From Rosa chinensis (lineage: Eukaryota > Streptophyta > Magnoliopsida > Rosales > Rosaceae): DNA of 64,000 nt. Positions 1 through 10,087 of this stretch are shown here, in pieces; within the stretch, counting starts at the first letter, position 1; every line of letters begins with the position of its first letter. Under the pieces are notes generated by a model. It saw nothing but the letters and a program-made list of their open reading frames with translations, did no database searches and was not told where the DNA came from. A program made the position numbers and the translations under genes. The stretch lies in the NCBI RefSeq assembly GCF_002994745.2, contig NC_037091.1, positions 34,164,612 to 34,228,611 of the forward strand. The letters are read 5' to 3'.

Positions 1-292
1 ACGCAATCTTCTCATTTTCTTCATCAATCAAAGTTTTATTTACTTTCCCCCACCCCCTAATAATCAATTATTGCCCCCCAATAAAGATTTATTGGGGGGC
101 AATAAATCTCTCCGGCAACCTATGAGATCTCCGACGACCTCTTTGGGGACATTCGAAGAGGTTTCGTAAATTTTTATTGTCCCCAATAAACTTTTATTCC
201 AATAAACCTTTATTGGGGGAATAAAAGTTTATTGGGGGCAATAAAAGTTTATTTGTGTGGGGGGGGGGGGGGGTAAATAAACCTCTCCAGCG
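1..292. repeat. Fragment of G-run/AATAAA palindrome repeat family
   Basis: The stretch alternates short AATAAA/TTTATT palindromic pieces with runs of C or G, for example TTTATTGGGGGGCAATAAA, and a G homopolymer of about 19 at 254-273. It contains the phrase CCTATGAGATCTCCGACGACC, which recurs with small changes near 29.1 kb inside the 28086-29512 element. I read it as a truncated copy of that family. No gene is seen. Confidence 0.6.
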
Positions 293-408
293 ACCTATAA
301 GATCGTCAACGACATCTTTGGGGACATTCGGCGAGGTCTTCATAGAAGTCCGGTGACGGGTGACTGGAATCCGGTGACCGGAATAAGTCTCATATGACTT
401 CTCTCTCT

Positions 409-442
<34 letters not shown>

Positions 443-451
<9 letters not shown>

Positions 452-560
452 ACCCCACCCCATTCCCACCCTTGATGGGGCTCGAACTCTTGACCTCTTA
501 TATATGAGACCAGAGCCTTACCACCCCACCAAACACACACACCCTCTCTCTCTCTCTCTC
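443..560 (-). mobile_element. tRNA-related SINE-like segment (copy 1)
   Basis: Read on the minus strand this has a box A-like TGGGGTGGTAAGGCTC, then 30-40 bases later AGAGTTCGAGCCCC, which resembles a pol III B box (GGTTCGANNCC). A purine-rich section and an A/T homopolymer follow at the left end. This order fits a tRNA-derived SINE. No target duplication could be assigned because the unit lies in a tandem duplication. It is not a functional tRNA: no acceptor stem is visible. Confidence 0.5.
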
Positions 561-807
561 TCTAATTAAAAGTCTTAGATAACTACCGTGTTTTGGATAT
601 CAAATCATTCCCTTGATTGTCTTACTTTATTCATAATCACATATACTGATGAACTTTTTCACCTAATGAACAAAATAAACAAGAAAATGCACCTATAAGA
701 TCGTCAACGACATCTTTGGGGACATTCGGCGAGGTCTTCATAGAAGTCCGGTGACGGGTGACTGGAATCCGGTGACCGGAATAAGTCTCATATGACTTCT
801 CTCTCTC

Positions 808-837
<30 letters not shown>

Positions 838-848
<11 letters not shown>

Positions 849-958
849 CCCCACCCCATTCCCACCCTTGATGGGGCTCGAACTCTTGACCTCTTATATA
901 TGAGACCAGAGCCTTACCACCCCACCAAACACACACACCCTCTCTCTCTCTCTCTCTA
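838..958 (-). mobile_element. tRNA-related SINE-like segment (copy 2)
   Basis: Second copy of the same segment, carried along by the 396-bp tandem duplication. The B box-like GAGTTCGAGCCCC and the (TC)n border are preserved. It arose by segmental duplication and not by a second retroposition, because the flanks are duplicated too. Confidence 0.5.
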
Positions 959-1086
959 ATTAAAAGTCTTAGATAACTACCGTGTTTTGGATATCAAATC
1001 ATTCCCTTGATTGTCTTACTTTATTCATAATCACATATACTGATGAACTTTTTCACCTAATGAACAAAATAAACAAGAAAATGCAC

Positions 1087-1861
1087 TAACAGTGATGAAT
1101 CTTAATTGTGCTTTGTCATCATGATGAGAAAAAGGTAGAGAAGATATTGAAAATCAATCGGTTTTCATCGTGCTCTGTCAAAGAATTCATTTGACAAATC
1201 AAATTTTTTTTTTCTCTGCAGTAAATGAATTTTAAGAGGAAAACAATTAATCATCTTAATTGTATTCCAAATCGGAGTAGTAATCATTGATTTTAATTGT
1301 CACTTTTTTTTTCTTAAATGGGATTTTTATTATGTCTTTGATACATTTATTGACAAATTAATTTAAAGAAGAAGAAAAGAAAAAAAATAGATAATTATTA
1401 ATTTTTTATGACTCATCTTAACCGTTAATAGTCATTAAATTGAACATCTTAATTATAAAATAGGTAGCCACAGATCCGCCCACATACAGGGGTTAATAAC
1501 TGAAAATAAAGAAAAAAGACCGATTGAATTAGAAGGACAATGCCATGAATTTCAAATGTTCAGGAGTTTTGTCAAAACTAGTGAAAATTTCCCCTTTCTT
1601 CAGATATAGCAGCTGAAAGATTTACTGTTGAACAACCCGGGTCCTCAGCAGGTTTTACGGTTAATTAAAGCATAGGTTCACGGAAGCATCATGAGTTTGA
1701 TACACTTTACTAGGGTACGTAAGCAATTATAAACATAACAAGATATTCGCACAACATCAAACTAAATCACTCAAGCAACTACCTTGGAGAATAACTTGGT
1801 CCAAGCTTCAGCTGACAACTGCTTCATACAGGTAACCTTTGATGTTGGAACTTTTCCATGC
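1087..1861. other. AT-rich intergenic DNA
   Basis: Homopolymer-rich and stop-rich in all frames. No motif or repeat boundary was recognised. It ends at the target site of the copia element. Confidence 0.6.
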
Positions 1862-1866
1862 ATGCA

Positions 1867-2358
1867 TGTAAAACTAAATTACAAACAAGCTCACTCAATT
1901 ACATGTTCAACTTCACCATCAGAAAATTAAACACATACCATTGACGTCCAAGGTTGAAGCCATCGTAGCAGCTGCAAGAACAAAAGAACAAGTCGAGGTT
2001 GAAGTCTTCTGCTATTCACCAACTGTAGCTTCTGAATGGGCAGAACACAATATGCTTGTAAAACCGGGGTGATAATAGGGACCCTAGCCTCTTATTTATA
2101 CAAGTACTAGTCCTAAGAATCCTCCCATAAAGGTTTTCCTTAAGGATCTAGTATTGTACAATTGAAATCCTAATGCATCACAGTTTAGGACTTTCTTGTA
2201 GTCCAAATAATGGATTCCTAATCCAATGATAAATACACTATCACATTAGATATCTAGGTTGATTCTTTTCCAGATCCATGTTGTATTCGACTTAATGTAT
2301 TTGATGGTTTCCTAGTTACTCTAGGATAACTAGTGATAATGTCCAGTTTAGTCTAACA
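1867..2358 (-). repeat. 3' LTR of copia-1
   Basis: 492 bp, TG...CA ends, about 97% identical to 8363-8852. It carries a 2-bp insertion (AATATGC against AATGC) relative to the other LTR. Confidence 0.95.
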
Positions 2359-2369
2359 ATCTCCCACTT
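2359..2369 (-). other. Polypurine tract of copia-1
   Basis: On the minus strand AAGTGGGAGAT abuts the TGTTAGAC end of the 3' LTR. This is the usual position and composition of the plus-strand primer of plant copia elements. Confidence 0.85.
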
Positions 2370-2992
2370 GGACTATCACTGGTTATCAAGGACAACCAAA
2401 AACTGAATAACAACAACTCGTTTACAACCAACTGAAGTGTGCACCAGAATAAGGAAAAGTTTCAAAATCCATTCAACATGGTCAAAACACAGTAGCTTAT
2501 ACAGAGCAAGGAAAAGCATACACTTTGATAAAAATGCAGCACTTCCAGACCACTAACATAACCTCCTGCATTTCACATATGCTATTAAAAACAAAATGAT
2601 GCAGTATATGAACATTGTGTATTACCGGAAGATCATATACCTAAATGGTCCAACTGAATGTTTCAAAATGAAACTCAAGCATAACTGAAAACACTGATGG
2701 TCTCAATGCTTGTACTTTAACTAAAGGAACATGTTCACTTAAATTACAAGACCATCTGATATCAAGGTAAATCAAGAACACAAGACAAAATATTACAGAA
2801 AATTCAATAAAAGCTGCAGCAACACAAACTGAATGAAATACCTCGAGAATTTTATTGATAATCAAAATTCAATAATACATAAAGTTGTGATAATAACTGA
2901 ACTAAAAATCACAACTACCAAAATTACAAGAACTCAGAAAATTACAAAACTTATAAAAATTTGCTCTTAACTAAATTAGGCTCCCACTGAAC

Positions 2993-3508
2993 TCAAGATC
3001 CTAAACTAGGCAAAACACCAATGTTCTCAATATGTTTCTTGAAGGCAGCAACTGACAACGCCTTGGTGAAAGGATATGCAAGCTGAGAGTCTGTGCTTAT
3101 ACTCAATACTGAAATTTCACCATGTTTGAGGTCAATATGCTTTGAGTTATTTGACCTTTTACTGTTTTTACTGAAGAACACAGCTGCCTCATTGTCACAA
3201 TGAATTACAAGAGCATCAGAAACTATATGACTTAAAATCCTAGTCTGCATCAAGAAATTTCTAATCCATAGCCCTTCACACATTCCTTCATATACTGCAA
3301 TAAATTTTGCATGTATTGTAGATGTTGTCACTAAGGTTTGTTTCATAGTTTTCCAAGCAACAGCCCCTCCTGCAAGCATAAAAACATATCCACAAGTCGA
3401 TTTCTTGGAATCAGGATAATTTCTTGCAAAGTCTGAGTCTGTGTATCCTACAAGCTTCAACTTTTCCACTTGTCTATACACAAGCATGTGGTTTTTAGTC
3501 CTCTGCAA
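2993..3508 (-). pseudogene. copia-1 RNase H (Ty1 type)
   Basis: The piece shows GYTDSDFARNYPDSKKSTCGYVFML, AVAWKTMKQTLVTTSTIHAKFIA and ALVIHCDNEAAVFFSKN blocks, typical of the copia RNase H that degrades the RNA template. The segment usually reading S-T-x-E-A-E-(Y/F) reads STIHAKF here, so an acidic catalytic residue appears to have been replaced. The C-terminal QLAYPFTKALS motif, seen near 3050-3080, ends the polyprotein. Confidence 0.85.
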
Positions 3509-3531
3509 GTACCTGAGTACTTTCTTTCCAG

Positions 3532-4587
3532 CTACCCTGTGTTCATGACCTGGATTAGATTGAAACCTGGAAGAATCCCAATTGCAAAAGACAAGTCAGG
3601 TCTAGTGCAGACCTGAGCATACATGAGGCTTCCAACAAGCCTTGCATATGGCTTGGACTCCATATCCACCTTTTCTACTTCATTCTTTGGACTTTGTTTC
3701 TTAGTGAGCTTATCTCCCTTAGACATTGGAACCTCCCCTCATGCACAAGTCTCCATGCCAAATCTTTTCAGTATTTTGGCAATATAGCTTTACTAGGATA
3801 AACCTAGCAGCCCTTGTGCTCTATCTCTTTTAATTTCTATTCCTAGTACATATGATGCCTCACCTAAATTTTTCATGCCAAAGTTTTTTGACAGAAAAGC
3901 TTTGGTTTCTTTAAGTACCAGAAATATGAATTGGTTTCCAGATGTTTTGAGATAAACACATTCATCCACTAAATTCTAAGTGAATCCAAAAGAAGAAATC
4001 ACAGAGTCAAACTTTTTATACCACTGTCTAGAGGCCTGTTTTAAACCATAAATGGATTTTCTTAACTTGCAGACTAAGTCTTCTGTTCCTGGTTTTATAA
4101 ACCCTTCAGGCTGCTTCATGTAAATAACCTCATCGAGTTCTCCATTTAGGAAGGTTGTCTTAACATCCATCTGGTGTAGCTCCATGTCATATTGTGCTAC
4201 AAGTGCCATAATAATCCTAAAAGAATCTTTGGTTGAAACTGGGGAAAAGGTTTCAGTAAAATCAATACCCTCCTTCTGTGTGGAACCCTTGGCAACTAAC
4301 CTAGCTTTATGTCTCTCAATATTCCCATTTGCATCTCTCTTGGTTTTAAACACCCATTTGCAGCCTATAGCCTTTTGTTTGGGGTCAGGTTTCATTAAAC
4401 CCCAAACTGCATTTTTGTTCATGGAGTCAATCTCAGCTTCCATAACTTGTTTCCAATCATCCGACTGACTACTTTCAATAGCTTGATTGAAAGTGACTGG
4501 ATCATTGTCATCTGCAAGATCAATTTCAACTTCATGTTCTTGCAGATAAACAATGTAGTCAGAATCTCCCCCCCCCCCCCCCCCCAA
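3532..4587 (-). pseudogene. copia-1 reverse transcriptase (RVT_2), active-site block deleted
   Basis: The main piece (3976-4587) carries NAVWGLMKP, GCKWVFKTKRDANGNIERHKARLVAKG, FSPVSTKDSFRIIMALVAQ, MDVKTTFLNGELDEVIYMKQPEGF and SIYGLKQASRQWYKKFD, all RVT_2 signatures. A stop near 3975 follows. The region 3780-3975 continues with CVYLKTSGNQFIFLVL joined directly to KETKAFLSKNFGMKNLGEA, so the YxDD catalytic block expected between them is missing, apparently as an in-frame loss of about 15 codons. A 19-base C run at 4567-4585 lies at the N-terminal edge of the piece. Confidence 0.9.
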
Positions 4588-4667
4588 AGTTGGTTTCCTT
4601 GCTCTATTAGACCTTCTTAATTGGAGATTTTGATTTTGGTGTGGTTCTGCAGGCTGATCTTGAGGTT

Positions 4668-5745
4668 CTATAGGCTATGGTTGATCAAGTAAGGGTTCAG
4701 GGTTAGCTTGATTATCTGTAAAATGCATAGTTGATCTTGTACATTTTGAGTTTCTAGAACACTAATGGCTGCTTGTTGAACTATAGGCAATATACTTTCA
4801 GAATGCTCATTATCCACAATTTCTTCAAATTCTGAAGATAAATCCTCAAAACTTGTATTGTGAATTTTCTCATCCAAGAATTTTACTTGATGTGTTTCAA
4901 AAATTCTAGGTGAGTGTTGAGCTGCATAAAGCCTGTAACCCTTAGATTTTTCAGGGTAGCCTATAAAATAGCAGCTTATTGTTTTAGGATCAAGTTTGTT
5001 AATGTTTAGATTGTAAACTCTAGCTTCTGCAGGGCATCCCCATACATGACAATGATGAAGGCTAGGCTTTCTGCCACACCATAGCTCAAAAGCAGTTTTC
5101 TCTATAGCTTTGCTAGGTGTTCTATTGCAAACATAGTTTGCAGTCCTTAAGGCTTCACCCCATAAAAACCTAGGTAGTCTTGTTGTGCACATCATGCTCC
5201 TGACCATATTCAAAAGTGTCCTATTCTTTCTCTCAGCCACACCATTTTGCTGAGGATTATATGGTGTGGTGTTTTTTGAGCCTTAATGCCTTGTTCTTGC
5301 AGAAACAAGGCAAAGGGACCCTTTTGTTGTCCACTCTCTGTGTATTTTGCAAAAATTCACCACCTCTATCTGACCTAACAGTTTTGATTTTCTTTTCTAG
5401 TTGTTTTTCTACTTCAGCCTTAAATATTTGAAAGGCTTTAAGTGCTTGAGATTTTTCTGAAAGTAGATAAACATAACAATATCTAGAAAAGTCATCGATG
5501 AAGGTTATGAAATACACATTTCCACAGATTGTTTGAGTTCTAAATGGACCACAAATGTCAGTATGTATGAGCTCTAAAAGTGCTTGGCTTTTGTATGCAG
5601 TCTTTTTCCTTAAGTTAGTTATCTTTCCCTTAAAACATTCAACACAATCTTGTAAATCTGAAAAGTCAAGTTCGTTCAAGATATTATTTTTAACCAAAAT
5701 TTTCAATCTCTCTTTTGATATATGGCTAAGTCTTCTATGCCACAA
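4668..5745 (-). pseudogene. copia-1 integrase (GAG-pre-integrase and rve core), frameshifted
   Basis: The 5257-5745 piece has MWHRRLSHISKERL and CVECFKGK (the HHCC zinc module), then ELIHTDICGPF and TVRSDRGGEF, with the first two catalytic acidic residues of the D,D,E triad. The frame shifts near 5310. The third acidic residue is in the next piece (4668-5240), at the start of AERKNRTLLNMVRSMM. LWCGRKPSLHHCHVWGCPAEARVYN and the GY-motif C-terminal module follow. The triad residues survive, but the frame is broken. Confidence 0.88.
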
Positions 5746-5799
5746 ATATGCAGAATTTTCATTGCATTTAGTTCTTTTAACACCAGTTGAAGTGTTACT

Positions 5800-6309
5800 C
5801 TATGTATTATTATTTTCAACAAGAGAAATTTCTTGTTGATCGTGTGAACAATTTAATTGTAGGTAATCATTCAATATAACACCAGAACCAATTTGAACTG
5901 AATCTTTAGAAATAATAATTCCATTATTGTCAATAAGAAGTCTACATCCAGATTTAACCAAAAGAGAAACTGAAACTAAATTCCTTCTTATGGAAGGTAC
6001 ATAAAAAACATTATCCAAAACTAACAACTTTCCTAAACCAAGATCTAATTTTAAGGTTCCAATAGCCTTGACTGCCACTCTCATGCCATTGCCTACACAC
6101 AGGTTCACTTCATCACTTCTTGGGACTCTCTTCCTTATGAATCCCTGCAAGGAATTAGTAATATGGAAGGGACTTCCTGAATCAATCCACCAAGTTTTTG
6201 GTTCAACATTAACTAAATTAATTTCTAAAGAAAACAATGAGTTAGAAATATTACCCTTCTTGATCAACCAATTCTTAAAGCCTGTGCGGTCTTTCTTCAT
6301 GTGTCCCAC
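5800..6309 (-). pseudogene. copia-1 protease region
   Basis: After the knuckle the frame contains WWIDSGSPFHITNS, the aspartic protease active-site block (DSG) of copia elements, followed by conserved VGNGMRVAVKAIGTLKL and LVLDNVFYVPSIRRNLVSVS motifs. The piece is open for 169 codons but is cut off from gag upstream and from integrase downstream (stop near 5800). Confidence 0.85.
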
Positions 6310-7046
6310 TTTCTTACAGAAATAGCACTTAAATTTGAATGGTTTGTCTGCTTTGGCTGCTCCCGAGGTAGACCCTTTAGTGATGGTTTTGGTAGGCTTG
6401 AGCTTAGACTGATTCTGGTATTTCTTCTTAGGCTTTTCATAAGGGTCACTGAGGTGCTTGGCTCTTTCTCTTTTCTAATCCTGTCTTCCTCATCTACACA
6501 GATAGCAATCAGCTCCTTAAGACTCCATTTTTCCTTCTGAGCATTGTAACTAGTCCTGAGTTGGCTAAACCTATTAGGTAAGGAATGCAATGCAGCATGC
6601 ACTGCATGATCATCAGTGACCCCCATATTGAGGTCCCTAAGCTAAGCATTAATCTCAATGAGCTTCATGATATGCTCTCTCACTTTCCCTGTGCCAGTGT
6701 ACTTAAGCTCGTTAAATTCCTTTGCCAATCTAGCAGCCTCAGTCTTATCACTCTCTCTATACAAATCATGTATGGCAAACAAGTAATCCCTGGCTAGATC
6801 AGGTTTTTCTATACTACCTCTAACTATATCTGACATGATAGTCCTAATCACATTCTTTGCCATCTTATTAGCCTTATGCCACTCTTTATAGTACTTTTTG
6901 TCTTCATCTGTGCTTTCACTAGTAAGCATCTCAGGTTCATCCTCGGTTAAGCAAAGGTCCATATTCTGGTTCATGGCTAGGTAAAAATCCACTTGATTTC
7001 TCCACCTCTTGTAATTATATCCAGTTAAGAGCTGAATGATATTCAA
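6297..7046 (-). pseudogene. copia-1 gag region (capsid, CCHC knuckle)
   Basis: Two open pieces (6642-7046 and 6297-6626) carry the copia gag signatures GYNYKRWRNQVDFYL and HALHSLPNRFSQLRTSYNAQ-like text, with a stop between them near 6640 and a frameshift near 6310. The nucleic-acid-binding knuckle near 6290-6335 reads CYFCKKVGHMKKDR. The last metal-binding Cys of CX2CX4HX4C is Arg. The gag therefore cannot be made intact, and its RNA-binding knuckle would be defective. Confidence 0.85.
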
Positions 7047-7070
7047 GGTTATAGTAGGGACTCCTAAAGA

Positions 7071-8348
7071 GCAAAAAACAAAAGAAAGTTTGGTGAGTTT
7101 TCAATCTGTAGGGTTCTTAAAAACTTAAGTTTTATGTTTTCTATAACTTCAAGCAATATAAAAAACAAAACAATGCAAACAGAAAACAAAAACTAATTAC
7201 AAGCAATGTCACATATCAACAACCCTTTAACCAAAATTAATAGCATGCAACACTTTTGAGCAGAAGACATGATATTCTGAAGGTTCCAAATCAATATGCC
7301 ACATCTATTCAATCCAAGTTATCCAAAAAACACAAATCACATCTTTAGACATAAATTTGTATTCTAAGTATCCATATTTGAAAAGAACACATATGCATAT
7401 TGCTATCTGCATTCTAAATTATATTGTACTACTTCTTTGGAAGCAAAATTATATGCATAATTTTAAAACACAAGATACAATTTTCAGGTTTGTTAACTCA
7501 ATGTTTTCCTGCAAGAATTTAATGAAGAATGCTTTGTGCAATATATTCATTCAAAACTACAGAAAACACAAACCAATTTGAGCTTGAAAACTTGATTTTC
7601 TATCCGGATCAATGATCTTTATAAGAACTAAGCTCTTTGTACCTGTTATATTTTAACAATGCCTAAAGATTTTGGGAGTTTTCTGCATGCATTGTTATAC
7701 CATGAATTATAGATAAAAAAAACTCAAGGATTCACTTTAAACATGCATATCAATTCACAAACATAAACAACACAGATATGCAACCACAATTTCGATTTCA
7801 CAAAACACAAAAGCATCCAAGAAAATTAAATTTCCTCCGGTCACCATCTACTCTAGCCTATGCGGACACCGGGAATGCTACTAGGGTTCTTGTGCGCATC
7901 AATCGACAAAACAAAATTGAATCGAAAACTAAGTTTTCTGTAAAAACCTGAACTTTGCAATTTTCCCAATTTTACTGCAGAAAATCATTCGCAGAAGCGT
8001 GAATCAAAAACAGAAGGCAGCAAATCATCCTTCTTGGCATCTTAATTAGGCAATACAGGGGTCTTGAATCCCTACAAGATGAATTCATCTTGTGCTTCTC
8101 CGATTCTGAATACCCAGAACCAATTCCCGCTTCATGTGGTCACTTTCTTTAGTTTCTGAAGGAGCTTTTGGGGCCGGGTCTGGGCCTCAGATCAACATGT
8201 GTTGCTTCTTGGGCCAAAAAGGATTTTCTGAAGGTGGCCAAACCGTGGCCGTTTTATTGCAAAGCAATATTTTTTTTTTTTTTTTTTTTTTTAAACCATT
8301 GAAACGATTTTGTACAATGATAATTTGAAGAACAATTTATGAGCCTAA
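7071..8348 (-). other. copia-1 5' leader
   Basis: About 1.3 kb between the primer site and the first gag residues has no coding signal on either strand. It is AT-rich with poly-T/A tracts. A pyrimidine tract ending in TTTAG sits immediately before gag (about 7071), so an intron in the leader is possible but not shown. Confidence 0.6.
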
Positions 8349-8360
8349 GCTTTGATACCA
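8349..8360 (-). other. Primer-binding site of copia-1
   Basis: On the minus strand, two bases after the 5' LTR, is TGGTATCAAAGC. It differs by one base from the TGGTATCAGAGC site complementary to initiator tRNA-Met that most plant copia elements use. Confidence 0.85.
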
Positions 8361-8362
8361 AT

Positions 8363-8852
8363 TGTAAAACTAAATTACAAACAAGCTCAAACAATTACAC
8401 GTTCAACTTCACCATCAGAAGATCAAACACATACCATTGACGTCCAAGGTTGAAGCCATCGTAACAGCTGCAAGAACAAAAGAACAAGTTGAGGTTGAAG
8501 TCTTTTGCTATTCACCAACTGTAGCTTCTGAATGGGCAAAACACAATGCTTGTAAAACCGGGGTGATAACAGGGACCCTAGCCTCTTATTTATACAAGTA
8601 CTAGTCCTAAGAATCCTCCCATAAAGGTTTTCCTTAAGGATCTAGTATTGTACAATTGTAATCCTAATGCATCACAGTTTAGGACTTTCTTGTAGTCCAA
8701 ATAATGGATTCCTAATCCAATGATAAATACACTATCACATTAGATATCTAAGTTGATTCTTTTCCAGATCCATGTTGTATTGGACTTAATGTATTTGATG
8801 GTTTCCTAGTTACTCTAGGATAACTAGTGATAATGTCCAGTTTAGTCTAACA
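8363..8852 (-). repeat. 5' LTR of copia-1
   Basis: 490 bp, TG...CA ends. It contains a TATA-like TTATTTATAC in the plus-strand text (GTATAAATAA on the minus strand) as a possible promoter. It is flanked by the target duplication ATGCA at 8853-8857. Confidence 0.95.
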
Positions 8853-8961
8853 ATGCATGCATTGGATGGAGGTGTTGTCAGGAGGCTGCATGTACATAAC
8901 TGTAATGTGAGTCATCAAAAGCCAAACAAATAAAAAATGAAAAAGAAAAAAAAACAAAACA

Positions 8962-10045
8962 AAATTCTTTTTGAATCTAAGGAGGTCAGCCATTTATTGA
9001 AATTGAAATATTACAAATATACAATGCCAAAAGGCATAAATAAAGAAAATAAACAATGCGAAAGGAAAAGATGCAAAAATTCCATTTGAAATACAAAGAC
9101 TTAAACATGCAATAGCAGCAGCGTCGAAACGCAGTGCTGATTTTACACTACGGATTGTACCCGTGTAGTGAATTCATGAGTTGTCGGTGGTTTGACTACC
9201 CATGCAACCCCAACGCAAAAATTGACCAAAACTAATTTGGCGCCGGAATGAGGGCACTCTCCCGCCTAAAGATCGAAGCCGGCCAAGGGTGTCTGAACTT
9301 GGCCATGTTAGCAGACGATCTTTCACGAATAGATACCAAAGACTTGGGTCCCAAATCCAATACCAGTAACGCACAGGAGCCCCAAGCCATTTAAGAAACT
9401 GACAAGTAGCCCAACAATGACAATGGGGCTCAGTCCAAGCCCAAATCCCACCTGGATCCCAGATCAGGATCCAATTGCAAGGACCACCTGGATCCCAGAT
9501 CCGGATCCAGAACCTGATCTTATGGCACAGTTCCCACCACCGGCTCGACCCCAAACCATCCCGCCATCGTGGCACCTCCAACGAGCACGACGATGAAGCT
9601 CTGAAGCTGATGTTTGGCTTCCCGACCAGCATGAGGCAACCGACATCTCTACCTAGAGCCCTTAGACCCTAACAATCGCCATCATTACTCGCTGCCCAAA
9701 CAAACCCAACAATCGGAACAGTGAACGCACTCCGCTGTCCTACCATCGGAATCCACACGATGTCCGTCGGTGACTAAAGGAAAACACCACAGAAGGAAGC
9801 CTGTGATGCCCAATCCCGAGATGAGACCACCATCGACAAACCTCCTTGAACTTTCAGATGACCTCCACTGCCAAGCAAACCACCACCGCCACCTTGGAGA
9901 TTGACGAGAAAAGTAAAGAACCGGCCGGAACCCGTGAGGAACTCCATGAAGATGGAGCAGGTACAAGGACGACAAACTCGAAAGGATGCCGTATCCTAAA
10001 CCCTAGCAGAGCTAGGTCATTTAATGACCGAAGGTTTATTGTTAA
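8962..10045 (-). mobile_element. Probable non-LTR (LINE-derived) element without RT
   Basis: On the minus strand the segment starts near GACCTAGCTCTGCTAGGGTTT, has a GC-rich body with no stable reading frame, then a T-rich 3' end with AATAAATGGCTGACCTCC followed by an A-rich tail (T-rich on the plus strand near 8962). The layout matches the better-defined elements at 14730-15883 and 26459-27627. A short internal duplication, GATCTGGGATCCAGGTGG twice, lies near 9450-9500. I could not fix a target duplication, so both ends are approximate. Confidence 0.5.
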
Positions 10046-10087
10046 TGTTCCACAAAATGACTTAATATAGGAGATTAGGAGAGTTAA

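Larger units (their letters stand above)
293..1086. repeat. Direct tandem duplication, two units of about 396 bp
   Basis: The block starting ACCTATAAGATCGTCAACGA at 293 starts again at 691. Both units run through a CCGGTGACGGGTGACTGG segment, a CT run, a long T tract, a SINE-like segment and an AT-rich tail ending AAGAAAATGCAC (681-692 and 1075-1086). The copies are almost identical apart from the length of the T/A tract, so the duplication is recent or is being homogenised. Confidence 0.93.
2993..7070 (-). pseudogene. copia-1 gag-pol polyprotein, disrupted
   Basis: The polyprotein would encode capsid, protease, integrase, reverse transcriptase and RNase H for retrotransposition. Its pieces lie in several frames interrupted by stops. 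The 5' limit near 7070 is uncertain: the first recognisable gag residues follow GAGTCCC, and a pyrimidine tract ending in TTTAG precedes them, so a spliced leader is possible. Deletion of the RT active-site motif, loss of the last zinc-knuckle cysteine and alteration of an RNase H motif all predict an element unable to move on its own. Domain pieces are listed separately. Confidence 0.93.
1862..8857 (-). mobile_element. Ty1/copia LTR retrotransposon, full length but degenerate (copia-1)
   Basis: Two direct LTRs (1867-2358 and 8363-8852) begin TGTAAAAC and end TCTAACA. They are flanked by the 5-bp target duplication ATGCA at 1862-1866 and 8853-8857. The internal order on the minus strand is primer site, leader, gag, protease, integrase, RT, RNase H and polypurine tract, the copia order. 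By-eye alignment of the LTRs gives about 13 substitutions and one 2-bp indel in 490 bp (about 2.7%), so insertion is fairly recent, of the order of 1 million years if a usual plant LTR rate applies (inference). The coding region is broken in several places. Confidence 0.97.

Noticed and set aside
9174..9975. Minus-strand frames with Trp-rich text such as IRIWDPGG
   Set aside because: The Trp/Asp/Pro pattern comes from a duplicated GATCTGGGATCCAGG DNA motif inside a non-LTR-like element and is not a protein repeat.
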